The translations under genes and the position numbers were made by a program. The notes below the pieces were generated by a model. It ran no database searches. It was given only the letters and a program-made list of their open reading frames with translations, and was not told the origin of the DNA. 64,000 bases of DNA, taken from contig UQVC01000003.1 of NCBI GenBank assembly GCA_900544395.1, forward strand, positions 1 through 64,000. Direction: 5' to 3'. This DNA comes from an uncultured Ruminococcus sp. (lineage in GTDB: Bacteria; Bacillota; Clostridia; Lachnospirales; Lachnospiraceae). Below, piece after piece: positions 44,755 to 54,093 of this stretch (positions are counted from its first letter, which is position 1; each line of letters opens with the position of its first letter).

Positions 44755-45657
44755 CTATTTTACGAGTCCAACCATATCCTGCACACTTGCAAAATGATTC
44801 TGCTTCATATACGCTTCAATTCCATCTACGATCTCCATGGTCACTGTTGGATTGTAAAAATTGGCTGTTCCAACGGATACCGCACTTGCCCCAACTAACA
44901 GCATCTCGATGGCATCTTCTGCACTCTCGATTCCGCCCATTCCGATAATCGGCACATTCACTGCATTGGCTACCTCATAGACCATGCGTACTGCAATTGG
45001 ATGCACGGCAGGACCGGAAACTCCGCCCGTCTTATTTGCCAGCGCAAATGTCTTACGATTGATATCAATCTTCATTCCTGTCAGGGTATTGATCAGAGAA
45101 ATCGCATCTGCTCCGCCGGCTTCTACTGCTTTTGCCATCTCTGCGATACTGGTCACATTCGGGCTTAGTTTCATGATAACCGGCTGCTTTGCATATTTTT
45201 TCACTGCTTTTGTAATCTCTTCCGCTGCCTTTGGATTCTGACCAAACGCGATCCCGCCTTCTTTGACATTTGGACAGGAAATATTGATCTCCAGCATATC
45301 CACATCTTCATTTGCCAGACGTTCTACCACTTCGCAATAATCTTCTGCAGACCTTCCGCACACATTCACAATAATTTTGGTGTCAAACTGACGCAGAAAC
45401 GGAATATCCCGCTCACAAAATACATCGATCCCCGGATTCTGCAGCCCAATGGCATTCATCATTCCACTGTGGATCTCTGCCACTCTTGGGGTTGGATTTC
45501 CCGGCCACGGCACATTTGCCACTCCTTTTGTAGTGACTGCTCCCAGACGGTTCAGGTCTACGAATTCACTGTACTCTTCTCCAGAGCCGAATGTCCCGGA
45601 CGCTACGGTCACCGGATTGTTCCATTCCACTCCTGCAATCTTTACTCGCATATCCAT
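44755..45657 (-). CDS. pyrD: dihydroorotate dehydrogenase B, catalytic subunit
   Basis: FMN subunit of the NAD-dependent class 1B enzyme. The Cys catalytic base is in LEINISCPNVKEGG and the flavin phosphate loop around IIGMGGIESAEDA. 300 residues. Its ATG overlaps the pyrK stop by one base (TAATG), so the subunits are coupled; the class is confirmed by pyrK. Confidence 0.97.
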   Translation of the reverse strand: MDMRVKIAGVEWNNPVTVASGTFGSGEEYSEFVDLNRLGAVTTKGVANVPWPGNPTPRVAEIHSGMMNAIGLQNPGIDVFCERDIPFLRQFDTKIIVNVCGRSAEDYCEVVERLANEDVDMLEINISCPNVKEGGIAFGQNPKAAEEITKAVKKYAKQPVIMKLSPNVTSIAEMAKAVEAGGADAISLINTLTGMKIDINRKTFALANKTGGVSGPAVHPIAVRMVYEVANAVNVPIIGMGGIESAEDAIEMLLVGASAVSVGTANFYNPTVTMEIVDGIEAYMKQNHFASVQDMVGLVK

Positions 45658-46451
45658 TACAGTTCCACCTCCGTCGCCAAAAATACCGGTCCGTCTTTGC
45701 AGACACGCTTATTGTGTACATGACTGTGGTGATCCACTTCTTTGGACTGGCAGACACATCCCAGGCATGCCCCAACTCCACAGGCCATTCGCTCTTCCAT
45801 CGAAATGTAGCACTCGATATTTCTCTCCTGTGCATACTGCTTGATAGCACGCAGCATCGGAGTCGGACCGCAGGCATAGATCACATCTGCCTCCAGGCTG
45901 TTCGCTGCCACTGCATCCATAACATTTCCTTTTGTTCCTGTGCTTCCATCTTCTGTAGCAATATAAAGTGTTCCATTTTCTTCCATCTCTCTGGTCAAAA
46001 ATGTCTCGCTCCGATATCCCATTACAAGCTGACATTCCGTCTGATATCCTGCCTGTAACTGCTTTGCCAGTTCCAGCATCGGCGGCACGCCGATCCCGCC
46101 GCCAAAGAGCAGAGCTTTCTTTTCTCTTCCTGTCTCCAGATCAAATCCGTTTCCAAGAGGTCCCATTATTTCCAGTGTATCTCCCTCTTTCATCTGTGAA
46201 AACTGCTTTGTTCCGGTATTTTCTCCTGTCACACGGTACACCACGCGCAGTGCACCGTTTTCTTTGTCAATCTCACACAGGCTGATCGGTCTTGGGAGCA
46301 GTTTTGCACCATCATTTGTATACATGGAAATAAACTGTCCTGGAACCGCCTCTGCCGCTGCAGACTCTGCTTTCAGCCACATACTGTAAATATCTTCTGC
46401 GATCTTCTCCTGAGAGAAGACCACTGCTGTCATTTTCTGTTTCTTAGACAT
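45657..46451 (-). CDS. pyrK: dihydroorotate dehydrogenase electron transfer subunit
   Basis: FAD and 2Fe-2S subunit passing electrons from PyrD to NAD. Ferredoxin-reductase fold with FAD motif RPISLCEI and NAD region ALLFGGGIGVPPM; cluster Cys in ACGVGACLGCVC and a later KRVC. Start at 46451 follows GGGGAGGAAG and gives 264 residues; the longer frame overlaps pyrF. Confidence 0.96.
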   Translation of the reverse strand: MSKKQKMTAVVFSQEKIAEDIYSMWLKAESAAAEAVPGQFISMYTNDGAKLLPRPISLCEIDKENGALRVVYRVTGENTGTKQFSQMKEGDTLEIMGPLGNGFDLETGREKKALLFGGGIGVPPMLELAKQLQAGYQTECQLVMGYRSETFLTREMEENGTLYIATEDGSTGTKGNVMDAVAANSLEADVIYACGPTPMLRAIKQYAQERNIECYISMEERMACGVGACLGCVCQSKEVDHHSHVHNKRVCKDGPVFLATEVEL

Positions 46452-46470
46452 GAATCTTCCTCCCCGATAC

Positions 46471-47397
46471 TTATCTTGCTTCCAATGCGCCCTGAATATC
46501 TGCAACCATCGCCTCAACTGCTGCTCTGGAAGCATCTCCGAAGTTCTCTGCTCCGAATTTTGCGTATGCTTCCTGCTTATAAGCCGCAATGATTCCTCTT
46601 GAAGAGTTCACGATCGCACCAAGTCCGTCTTCATTGAAGAAGTGTACCAGGTCTTTTCCCTGTCCTCCCTGTGCACCATATCCCGGTACCAGGATATAAG
46701 ATTTCGGCATCACTTTACGAAGTACTTTTCCCATCTCCGGATAGGTTGCTCCGACAACTGCTCCAACATAGCTGTATTCGTCTCCCATACAGTCAGCACC
46801 CCACTGTGCTACTTTTTCTCCAACCAGCTCATACAATGGTTTCCCATCGATCAGCTGATCCTGGAATTCTCCACTGGATGGATTGGATGTCTTCACAAGA
46901 ATAAACAGACCCTTTTTGTGCTCTTTGCAGACATCGATAAACGGATTGACACCATCTGATCCAAGATATGGATTTACAGTTGCAAAGTCTTCATCAAACG
47001 GAACATACTCTTTGCTTCCTACTTTCACACTTCCAAGATGTCCCACTGCATATGCCGCAGAAGTAGAACCAATGTCTCCGCGCTTGATGTCTCCGATTAC
47101 AACCAGATCTTTGGATTTACAATAATCTACCGTCTTTTTAAAAGCTTCGATTCCAGGCACACCAAACTGTTCGTACATTGCGATCTGCGGTTTCACTGCC
47201 GGAATCAGATCGTAGGTCTTGTCTACGATTTCTTTGTTGAACTGCCAGATTGCTTCTGCTGCTCCTTCCAGTGTCTCTCCGTACTCCGCAAATGCTTTTT
47301 TCTGTACATGCTCCGGAATATAATTTAACATCGGATCCAATCCCACCACGATCGGTGCCTTTGTTTCTTTGATTTTTGCTACCAGTTTGTTGATCAT
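46471..47397 (-). CDS. pyrF: orotidine 5'-phosphate decarboxylase, subfamily 2
   Basis: Last step to UMP. The catalytic segment is GDIKRGDIGSTSAAYA. Length 308 marks subfamily 2, longer than the ~240-residue subfamily 1. Starts after a hairpin that follows pyrC, and precedes pyrK by 19 bases. Confidence 0.97.
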   Translation of the reverse strand: MINKLVAKIKETKAPIVVGLDPMLNYIPEHVQKKAFAEYGETLEGAAEAIWQFNKEIVDKTYDLIPAVKPQIAMYEQFGVPGIEAFKKTVDYCKSKDLVVIGDIKRGDIGSTSAAYAVGHLGSVKVGSKEYVPFDEDFATVNPYLGSDGVNPFIDVCKEHKKGLFILVKTSNPSSGEFQDQLIDGKPLYELVGEKVAQWGADCMGDEYSYVGAVVGATYPEMGKVLRKVMPKSYILVPGYGAQGGQGKDLVHFFNEDGLGAIVNSSRGIIAAYKQEAYAKFGAENFGDASRAAVEAMVADIQGALEAR

Positions 47398-47423
47398 TTT
47401 TCTTCCTCCCTATTCTTTAAAAA

Positions 47424-47446
47424 GGGACAGAACTCAATTCTGTCTC
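47424..47446 (-). terminator. intrinsic terminator between pyrC and pyrF
   Basis: GAGACAGAA (47438-47446) pairs with TTCTGTCCC (47424-47432) around a 5-nt loop, followed by TTTTTAAAG on the minus strand. It touches the pyrC stop, so it could lower or condition expression of pyrF-pyrK-pyrD. Confidence 0.65.
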
Positions 47447-47447
47447 T

Positions 47448-48725
47448 TTATTTTTCGTATACAATCTTCCCATCTGCCAATGTACAGCAGACTTCTCCCT
47501 TGACCTTCCATCCATCAAATGGCGTATTCTTTCCCTTGGATGCAAATGTGCTCACATCAATCTGATATTCTCTTCGCGGGTCAAACACAACGATATCTGC
47601 CTTTTTCCCTGCTGAAATACTGCCCCTGTCTTCCAGTCCCAGAATCTTCGCAGGATTATAACTCATCTTCTCTGCCATCTGCATCACTGTAAGTACCCCT
47701 TTTTCCACCAGCTCTGTATAAGTCAGACATGCACTGGTCTCAAGTCCTACAATTCCAAATGCAGACTTTTCCATCGGTTTGTCTTTTTCTGACATCATAT
47801 GTGGGGCATGATCCGTAGAAATCACATCCATCACACCGTCTTTTAATCCCTGTCTCAATGCCTCTACATCCGCTCTGGACCGCAGCGGCGGGTTCATCTT
47901 CCAGATTCCGTTATTCTCCGGAATATCCTCGTCCGCCAGAATAAAGTGGTGCGGACATACCTCTCCTGTCACTTTCAGTCCGGTCTCTTTTGCATCTTTG
48001 ATCATGCGGACACTGTCTGCTGTAGAACAATGGCATAAATGCAGCGTGGCATCCAGTTCTTTTGCGATCAGAATATCTCTTGCAACGATCACATCTTCTA
48101 CAGAATTTGTGATTCCTTTGACACCCAGCTCTTCGGCACGCTTTCCGGCATTCATCACACCGCCTTCTACCATGGAAATATCTTCACAATGTGAAAAGAT
48201 CAGCAGTCCATGTTCCTTTGCTTTTTTCATTGCCTGTCTGAACAGCGAGGCATTCATCACAGACTTTCCATCTTCACTTAATGCATAACAGCCAGCCTGT
48301 GCCATTCCTTCAATATCAGAAAGCTCTCTTCCATACTCACTCATAGTCATAGAACCCAGCTGAATCACATGAATCGGAGATTCTTCTTTGGCACGTCTAT
48401 GAACCTCTTCTACTTTTTCTTTGGTATCAATCACCGGATTCGTATTCGGCATCGCACATACTGTTGTCACACCGCCTCTGGCTGCTGCCCTGCCTCCAGT
48501 GGAAAGTGTTTCTTTTTGAGTCAGTCCCGGATCTCTCAAGTGTACATGCAGATCAATGAATCCTGGCATCACATAGCAGCCTGACGCATCGATCACTTTG
48601 TCAGCTTCTGCTTCCAGATTTTTTTCTACTTTTTCGATGTCTGTATCGTGTACAAGCACATCACACACTTCATCCACACCTGTCATAGGATCTACAACAT
48701 GTCCATTTTGAATTAAAATCTTCAT
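47448..48725 (-). CDS. pyrC: dihydroorotase
   Basis: Zinc amidohydrolase closing carbamoyl-aspartate to dihydroorotate. Metal motif IDLHVHLRDPG, carboxylated-Lys region and late STDHAPHMM. 425 residues, class I. First pyr gene here; no carA/B or pyrB adjoins. Confidence 0.97.
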   Translation of the reverse strand: MKILIQNGHVVDPMTGVDEVCDVLVHDTDIEKVEKNLEAEADKVIDASGCYVMPGFIDLHVHLRDPGLTQKETLSTGGRAAARGGVTTVCAMPNTNPVIDTKEKVEEVHRRAKEESPIHVIQLGSMTMSEYGRELSDIEGMAQAGCYALSEDGKSVMNASLFRQAMKKAKEHGLLIFSHCEDISMVEGGVMNAGKRAEELGVKGITNSVEDVIVARDILIAKELDATLHLCHCSTADSVRMIKDAKETGLKVTGEVCPHHFILADEDIPENNGIWKMNPPLRSRADVEALRQGLKDGVMDVISTDHAPHMMSEKDKPMEKSAFGIVGLETSACLTYTELVEKGVLTVMQMAEKMSYNPAKILGLEDRGSISAGKKADIVVFDPRREYQIDVSTFASKGKNTPFDGWKVKGEVCCTLADGKIVYEK

Positions 48726-48798
48726 ACAGTACGTTCCTTTCTTTGTTCATTTTAAAGAGCGAATTTCCCTTCACCGAAAAAATCACATATGTATATTT

Positions 48799-48828
48799 AT
48801 AATAACATAAAATAAGGGAACTGCACAA
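48799..48828 (-). promoter_or_regulatory. pyrC promoter
   Basis: The minus strand has TTGTGC (48823-48828), 18 bp, TATTAT (48799-48804), about 75 bases before the ATG. I see no PyrR-type anti-terminator fold in the leader. Confidence 0.5.
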
Positions 48829-48932
48829 CAAAAAGAAAAAGTGTGTTGTAAAATACATACTTTCTTTCTGTCCGTAACATACTATCTTGCGAAACACAAA
48901 TAAATCTAATATTATGCAAAGGAGATACTACC

Positions 48933-49115
48933 ATGACAGAAATTTCAATCTTAGACCTGCAAAATCTCCGACATCTGATCGGAGGCTATTCTACCACTCA
49001 CTGTAAAATGACAGATTACGCTGCACAGGCAACCGACCCCGAAGTAAAACAGTTATTTCAAGAAGCCGCAGACTCTGCACTCAAAAACAAACAAGATCTG
49101 ATGAAATTTTTATAA
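48933..49115 (+). CDS. small spore coat-like protein (CotF partner)
   Basis: 60 residues, helical: ISILDLQNLRHLIGGYSTTH, then DPEVKQLFQEAADSALKNKQDLMKFL. The pattern matches half of a coat F/ferritin-like four-helix unit found in clostridial coat proteins. Strong AAAGGAG start site. Paired with the next gene 15 bases on. A CATACTAT box at 48878-48885 could be a sporulation sigma-E -10; tentative. Confidence 0.65.
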   Translation: MTEISILDLQNLRHLIGGYSTTHCKMTDYAAQATDPEVKQLFQEAADSALKNKQDLMKFL

Positions 49116-49130
49116 GGGGGAACGAAAACA

Positions 49131-49391
49131 ATGGACGAAAAAACAATGGTATCCGATGCCTTGGTCGGAGTAAACGGAGAATTAAAAATGTTTGGAGACA
49201 TGATTCCGCAGACAGAAAACAAAGAATTAAAACAATGCCTCAAACAAATCCGGAATCAATGTGAAATGTCACAGGAAAAACTGTATCAGGTAGCACGGGA
49301 AAAGAGTTACTATGTACCTGCCGCAAAAGCAACACAGCAGGAAGTGGATCATGTAAAATCAATACTGACACAGCCTAAAATAGGACTTTAA
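49131..49391 (+). CDS. CotF-family spore coat protein
   Basis: 86 residues resembling the coat F domain: MVSDALVGVNGELKMFGDM, LKQIRNQCEMSQEKLYQVAREKSYY, ending with the usual short VPAAKATQQE tail. Predicted outer spore coat component. It is preceded by AAGGGGGAACG and forms a two-gene plus-strand unit ending at a bidirectional terminator. Confidence 0.8.
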   Translation: MDEKTMVSDALVGVNGELKMFGDMIPQTENKELKQCLKQIRNQCEMSQEKLYQVAREKSYYVPAAKATQQEVDHVKSILTQPKIGL

Positions 49392-49401
49392 ATATCCAAA
49401 A

Positions 49402-49436
49402 ACAAAGTGGCCGCAGACATTTTGCAGCCACTTTGT
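49402..49436. terminator. bidirectional terminator between coat genes and PTS operon
   Basis: ACAAAGTGGC (49402-49411) pairs perfectly with GCCACTTTGT (49427-49436); T-rich on the plus side (TTTTC) and T-containing on the minus side. It lies between converging stops at 49391 and 49448. Confidence 0.85.
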
Positions 49437-49447
49437 TTTCTTCTTCA

Positions 49448-49765
49448 CTATTTTTCCGTAAATTTCTGATATACCGCAATAAACTCTTCTGCAATGATCC
49501 GAAAACTTTCTGCGCTCATCAGCTGATCTTCTGCATGCATGACGATCATTCCTGCGCTTTCAAGTTCACCACTTGCGGCCTTTGCAATCAGATCCGCATG
49601 GACATGATGTCCTTCTGCAAAAGCCTCATCTCCCTGTTTGATCAGACTTTCTGCCTCTGCAAAATTTCCTGTCTTTGCGCTTTGGATTGCATTGACAAAA
49701 CAGCTTCTTGCCGTTCCTACATATGTAATGATCTGAAAACACGCCATTTCTAATTCTTCATTCAT
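49448..49765 (-). CDS. PTS lactose/cellobiose-family IIA component
   Basis: 105 residues of the three-helix Lac/Cel IIA family: CFQIITYVGTARSCFVNAI, GHHVHADLIAKAASG and MIVMHAEDQLMSAE with conserved His residues, one being the phosphorylation site. Start at 49765 has AAAGGAGG upstream; the longer frame overlaps the IIC gene. Last gene of the beta-glucoside operon. Confidence 0.94.
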   Translation of the reverse strand: MNEELEMACFQIITYVGTARSCFVNAIQSAKTGNFAEAESLIKQGDEAFAEGHHVHADLIAKAASGELESAGMIVMHAEDQLMSAESFRIIAEEFIAVYQKFTEK

Positions 49766-49784
49766 CACAGATCCTCCTTTCGAT

Positions 49785-51098
49785 CTACCAATCTTCATCC
49801 TCATCTTCTTCATTTGCTGTTTCCTCAGCTTTTACATTCATCTTATCCACTTTGCGTATAAATGGCAAGTATACCAAAAAGGAAAGAATGAAGATCACTA
49901 CCTGAAGCAATGCTGTTCTCCAGCCGCCAATCAAAAATCCTGAAATAATCGGCGGACAGGTCCATGGAACTTCTGTCGCACCATACAATGGACAGATTCC
50001 AAAATATAATGCTGCATACTGAACCACGCAAGAGATCAGAGGCATTCCGATAAACGGTACTGCCAGCATTGGATTCATAACAACCGGAATTCCAAATAAA
50101 ATCGGCTCATTGATTCCAAACAGTGCCGGTACCAGTTCCAGTTTCCCAAGTGTTTTTAACTGTTTTGATTTTGCAAATGCAACCATATACATCACCATTC
50201 CGATCGTCAGACCTGCTCCGGTCACATTGATAAACTGATCGTAAAACTGCTGTGTTACAATATGTCCGCCGTTTGCAACGGTCAGCGCCATTCCGCTGTC
50301 AAGAATTGCCTGATTTGCCATTCCGTTGGCATGCAGCAATCCTGTCATAACTCCTCCAACAACAGTTGAACCATGTACTCCAAACACCCATAAGAATGGA
50401 CCTACAAAACACATCAGCATTGCACCGCCCAGAGAATCTGTCATTTCCTGAAGAGGAGTCTGGATCACATCATAGATCGCATCCATCACCGTTGTATGGA
50501 ATCCAAGAGAGGCAATTCCATGAGCAACTGTCGCTGCCAGAATAATACATGCCCCCGGAAGAAGCGCAGAAAACGCATTTGACACACCTGCCGGAACTCC
50601 CTGTGGCATTTTAATCCGAATATCTTTCTTCAAAAACCAGGAGTATACAAAACCAACTACAAGTCCAATGATCAACGCTCCAATCATTCCCTGTCCTGCG
50701 GTCCATGTCTTATTGATCACCCCTGATACAACCTCTCCACTTTCCGTTGTAACAGAGGAAGGCATCAGCAAAATAAATGTACCAAGTGCAACCATTGCCC
50801 CGCCCAGTGGTTCCTGACCTTCTGCTTTTACATAATTATAACTGATACCGATTACGGCAATCATCGCACTGATATTAAACGTTGCCCCATATGCCTGATC
50901 CAGAACCGATTTGATACCTGTCGCTTCCAAAAAATCTACAACTGCCTGAATTGGAAAGTTCGAGAGAATCAAAAAGAAGGATCCCACGATTAACAGCGGC
51001 ATAGAATAAATCATGCCATCTTTGATTGCCTGTACTCCCTTTGTGTTGATAAACTTCATAATTTTCGGGATTACTTTTTCATTAAAATATTTCCCCAT
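49785..51098 (-). CDS. PTS cellobiose-family IIC permease
   Basis: 437-residue membrane permease with about ten helices. The EPILFGIPVVMNPMLAVPF region carries the family substrate motif, preceded by ALFGIN. It has an acidic C-terminus (EEDEDEDW). Substrate is probably a beta-linked disaccharide, inferred from the GH1 and GH5 genes. Confidence 0.94.
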   Translation of the reverse strand: MGKYFNEKVIPKIMKFINTKGVQAIKDGMIYSMPLLIVGSFFLILSNFPIQAVVDFLEATGIKSVLDQAYGATFNISAMIAVIGISYNYVKAEGQEPLGGAMVALGTFILLMPSSVTTESGEVVSGVINKTWTAGQGMIGALIIGLVVGFVYSWFLKKDIRIKMPQGVPAGVSNAFSALLPGACIILAATVAHGIASLGFHTTVMDAIYDVIQTPLQEMTDSLGGAMLMCFVGPFLWVFGVHGSTVVGGVMTGLLHANGMANQAILDSGMALTVANGGHIVTQQFYDQFINVTGAGLTIGMVMYMVAFAKSKQLKTLGKLELVPALFGINEPILFGIPVVMNPMLAVPFIGMPLISCVVQYAALYFGICPLYGATEVPWTCPPIISGFLIGGWRTALLQVVIFILSFLVYLPFIRKVDKMNVKAEETANEEDEDEDW

Positions 51099-51135
51099 TG
51101 CTCATTCCTCCTCATTCCTGCTTTTCGAACGCCCT

Positions 51136-51450
51136 CTATTTGTTGTTTTTCGCCAGCTTGTACGCAAATTTTAAAACATTCATTCCATTACACATTCCAT
51201 AATCTGTCATCGGGATTACATCGACCGGGACATTCTTTGGTCCGCAGATTTCTTTTGCTTTTGCAAGTTGGAATCCAACCTGCGGCCCGAGAAGAGCCAC
51301 ATCAACACCATCGATCAAACGCTCCATCTCTGAAATCGGGAATGCTGCAATATCCGCATCTTTACCTTTTTCTTTTGCTGCCTCCTGCATTTTTGAGACT
51401 AACAGACTTGTTGACATTCCTGCTGCACAAAATAAACGGATTACCATCAT
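51136..51450 (-). CDS. PTS cellobiose-family IIB component
   Basis: 104 residues, P-loop-like active site IRLFCAAGMSTSLLV with phospho-Cys8. AGGAGG before the ATG. Receives phosphate from the IIA product and gives it to the sugar in IIC. Confidence 0.94.
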   Translation of the reverse strand: MMVIRLFCAAGMSTSLLVSKMQEAAKEKGKDADIAAFPISEMERLIDGVDVALLGPQVGFQLAKAKEICGPKNVPVDVIPMTDYGMCNGMNVLKFAYKLAKNNK

Positions 51451-51477
51451 TTTTTCCTCCTGAAATTTTATTTTTAT

Positions 51478-52914
51478 TTAAAGCACTTCTCCATTGCTTT
51501 CAATCACTTTTTTGTACCAGAAAAACGAATCTTTTTTTCTTCTTTCCAATGTTCCGTTTCCCTGATTATCTTTATCTACATAGATAAATCCATACCGTTT
51601 TTCCATTTCTCCGGTTCCTGCACTTACCAGATCAATGCACCCCCACGACGTATATCCGATTACGGGAATACCATCCTCCAAAATAGCTTTCTCCATCTCT
51701 TCAATGTGCATCTTCAAGTATTCGATACGATATGGATCATGAATGCCATCCTCTTCCACCGTGTCATACGCACCAAATCCATTTTCCACAATAAACAGCG
51801 GCACATGATATCTCTGGTGCAGAAGATTCAGAGAATAGCGCAGTCCTTTTGGATCGATCTGCCATCCCCAGTCACTTGCTTTTACATATGGATTTTGGGC
51901 AGTGTAATATCCATCGGATACTTTGATGCTGTTTTCTACTTCTACACTGCTGATCGTATTACTCATATAATAGCTGAAGCCAATATAATCTACGCAGCCT
52001 TCTTTTAAAATCTGTAAATCTTCTGCTGTCATATCCAGCTCAATCCCATGCTGTTTCCGGAACGCATTCATGTATGCCGGATATTCCCCGAATACATGAA
52101 TATCCCCATAATAATATAGTCTGTGTTCCATTGCAACCTGCGCTGCCCACACATCATCCGGAGAACAGGTTCTCGGGTAATACGGAACCATTGCAAGCAT
52201 ACATCCAATCTGAAAATCCGGGTTGATCTCATGTCCCAGTTTCACAACTTTTGCACTTGCTACCATTTCATAATGTACCGCCTGCTGCAATACTGTCTGT
52301 ACGTCTTCATCCTCCCTGTAAAGAATTCCTGAATTCGTCCATGCATGCCATTTAGATGATACACATCCCTGATTGTTGATTTCGTTGAAAGTCATCCAAT
52401 ATCTTACTTTATCTTTGTATCGCTTCATTACCGTTTCTGCAAACCGAACAAAGAACTCGATCAACTTACGATTTCGAAATCCCCCATATTTTTCTACCAG
52501 ATAATACGGCATCTCAAAATGACTTAACGTAACCACAGGTTCAATCTGATATTTCAACAATTCATCAAACATATCGTCATAGAATTGCAATCCTTCCTCA
52601 TTCGGTTCTGTCTCATCCCCGTTTGGAAAAATTCTTGTCCATGCAATGGAAGTACGAAAACATTTGAATCCCATCTCAGCCATCAGACGGATATCCTCTT
52701 TATACCTGAAATAAAAATCAATTGCTTCATGGTTTGGATAGTTTTTTCCCGGAAGGATTCCATTTGTAATCTGTCGTTCGATTCCATTCGCTCCCGCCGT
52801 CATCACATCCGCAATGGAAAGTCCCTTTCCGCCTTCCCGGAACCCCCCTTCCAGCTGATGTGCAGCCACAGCTCCACCCCACAGAAAATCATCCGGCAAC
52901 ATTTGTTTTTTCAT
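51478..52914 (-). CDS. 6-phospho-beta-glucosidase, GH1
   Basis: 478-residue GH1 enzyme. Acid/base Glu in TFNEINN, nucleophile in FIVENGFG, N-terminal FLWGGAVAAHQLEGGF. The NEIN form and PTS neighbours support a phospho-sugar substrate. Start 52914 follows AAAGGAGA; the longer frame overlaps the GH5 gene. Confidence 0.93.
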   Translation of the reverse strand: MKKQMLPDDFLWGGAVAAHQLEGGFREGGKGLSIADVMTAGANGIERQITNGILPGKNYPNHEAIDFYFRYKEDIRLMAEMGFKCFRTSIAWTRIFPNGDETEPNEEGLQFYDDMFDELLKYQIEPVVTLSHFEMPYYLVEKYGGFRNRKLIEFFVRFAETVMKRYKDKVRYWMTFNEINNQGCVSSKWHAWTNSGILYREDEDVQTVLQQAVHYEMVASAKVVKLGHEINPDFQIGCMLAMVPYYPRTCSPDDVWAAQVAMEHRLYYYGDIHVFGEYPAYMNAFRKQHGIELDMTAEDLQILKEGCVDYIGFSYYMSNTISSVEVENSIKVSDGYYTAQNPYVKASDWGWQIDPKGLRYSLNLLHQRYHVPLFIVENGFGAYDTVEEDGIHDPYRIEYLKMHIEEMEKAILEDGIPVIGYTSWGCIDLVSAGTGEMEKRYGFIYVDKDNQGNGTLERRKKDSFFWYKKVIESNGEVL

Positions 52915-52927
52915 CTTCTCATCTCCT

Positions 52928-54010
52928 TTATATAACAAGCCATCCTTCATCTACCGCTCGGACAAAATCCCAGTCATTTCTTCCCGGTGTATGCAGTTTA
53001 TAACTCCAGTAAATCCAGCCTTCGCATTTTTCCCATGCGTTCAGCTGCATCTCACCGAACATCCGGTAAATTCTTCTTTTTTGTTCTGTTTCTGCTGCGC
53101 TGCGAATCAAATCACTCTTATTGGCAATACACCACTCGCCTACTACTACATCATGAAATTGCTGCGCTCTTACAAGTCGCTTTTCAAAGGACTCTTCTAC
53201 ATATTTCTGATAATCCGAAAAATGTTTCCCTTTGATGCCGGCTTCACTGAAATTCAGATACATATGTGTATCAATCACCACATTTGGATAGGATTCTCTC
53301 GGCATAAAATTTTCCCATTCTTCCAGTCGGAAACCATCGTGAAGCACAACTTTAACGTGTTCTCCACAATGTCGGCATACCCGATCATACCCCTTTAAGT
53401 AAAACTCCTTAAGAACCTCTGTCGGAACATAAGTCGATCCTTCTGCACGTTTCGGATCTCTTGGTCTGTATCGCTCTTTATTGATCTCCAGTACTTCCTT
53501 TGAAACAGGTTCATTGAGCAATTCAATTCCATAAAGACCTTCTCTGTCCGCATAACGTTTTGCCAATTTTTCCAGTACATCCAATGTATATTCTATGTTT
53601 TCCTGTTTCAAATGCCATTTTACAACACCTGTAAGCCCTCCATTGTCAAACCCGTTCTGACTGTCCGGTACTGTATGCAGATCTATCATAATCTTTAAAT
53701 CATATTGTTCTGCCCAGTCAAATGCTTTATCCAGATACTCAACACATCCTACATATGGAGCTCTGTCTCCAAAAATAAAATGCGGAACCGGAATTCTTAC
53801 AAGGTTTAATCCCATTGCTCTGATGTGCTGAAAATCTCTTTCCTGTATAAAATAATCCCGATGCATTCGAATTCGTAAAGCTGCCTCTTCCGGAGACAAC
53901 ATCGTATAAAAGTCTTCTTCATCTTCTGCCTCTGTCCCATGAAACAGCTCTGAACTCATCCACTTTTCCAGAACCAGCCAGTTTCCTAGATTTACACCTT
54001 TTACTTTCAA
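52928..54010 (-). CDS. GH5-family beta-glucanase-like glycosidase, cytoplasmic
   Basis: 360-residue GH5 fold: VKGVNLGNWLVLEKWM at the N-terminus (exo-beta-1,3-glucanase-like), acid/base Glu in IELLNEPVS, nucleophile in VVGEWCIAN, and substrate residues IDLHTVPDSQNG and DTHMYL. No signal peptide, so it works inside the cell, unusual for GH5. First gene of the PTS operon, hence likely to act on an imported short beta-glucoside, possibly phosphorylated. Confidence 0.88.
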   Translation of the reverse strand: MKVKGVNLGNWLVLEKWMSSELFHGTEAEDEEDFYTMLSPEEAALRIRMHRDYFIQERDFQHIRAMGLNLVRIPVPHFIFGDRAPYVGCVEYLDKAFDWAEQYDLKIMIDLHTVPDSQNGFDNGGLTGVVKWHLKQENIEYTLDVLEKLAKRYADREGLYGIELLNEPVSKEVLEINKERYRPRDPKRAEGSTYVPTEVLKEFYLKGYDRVCRHCGEHVKVVLHDGFRLEEWENFMPRESYPNVVIDTHMYLNFSEAGIKGKHFSDYQKYVEESFEKRLVRAQQFHDVVVGEWCIANKSDLIRSAAETEQKRRIYRMFGEMQLNAWEKCEGWIYWSYKLHTPGRNDWDFVRAVDEGWLVI

Positions 54011-54042
54011 TTTTCACTCACCTCTTCTGTTGATATCGATAC

Positions 54043-54069
54043 TATACAAAAATCACATTTTATTTTCAA
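54043..54069 (-). promoter_or_regulatory. promoter of the beta-glucoside operon
   Basis: TATAGT (54043-54048) on the minus strand with TTGAAA (54064-54069) upstream, spacing 15 bp, short of optimal, which suggests activation. About 35 bases before the GH5 ATG. Confidence 0.5.
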
Positions 54070-54093
54070 TTTTTTTGTATATTTTGTTGTTGC

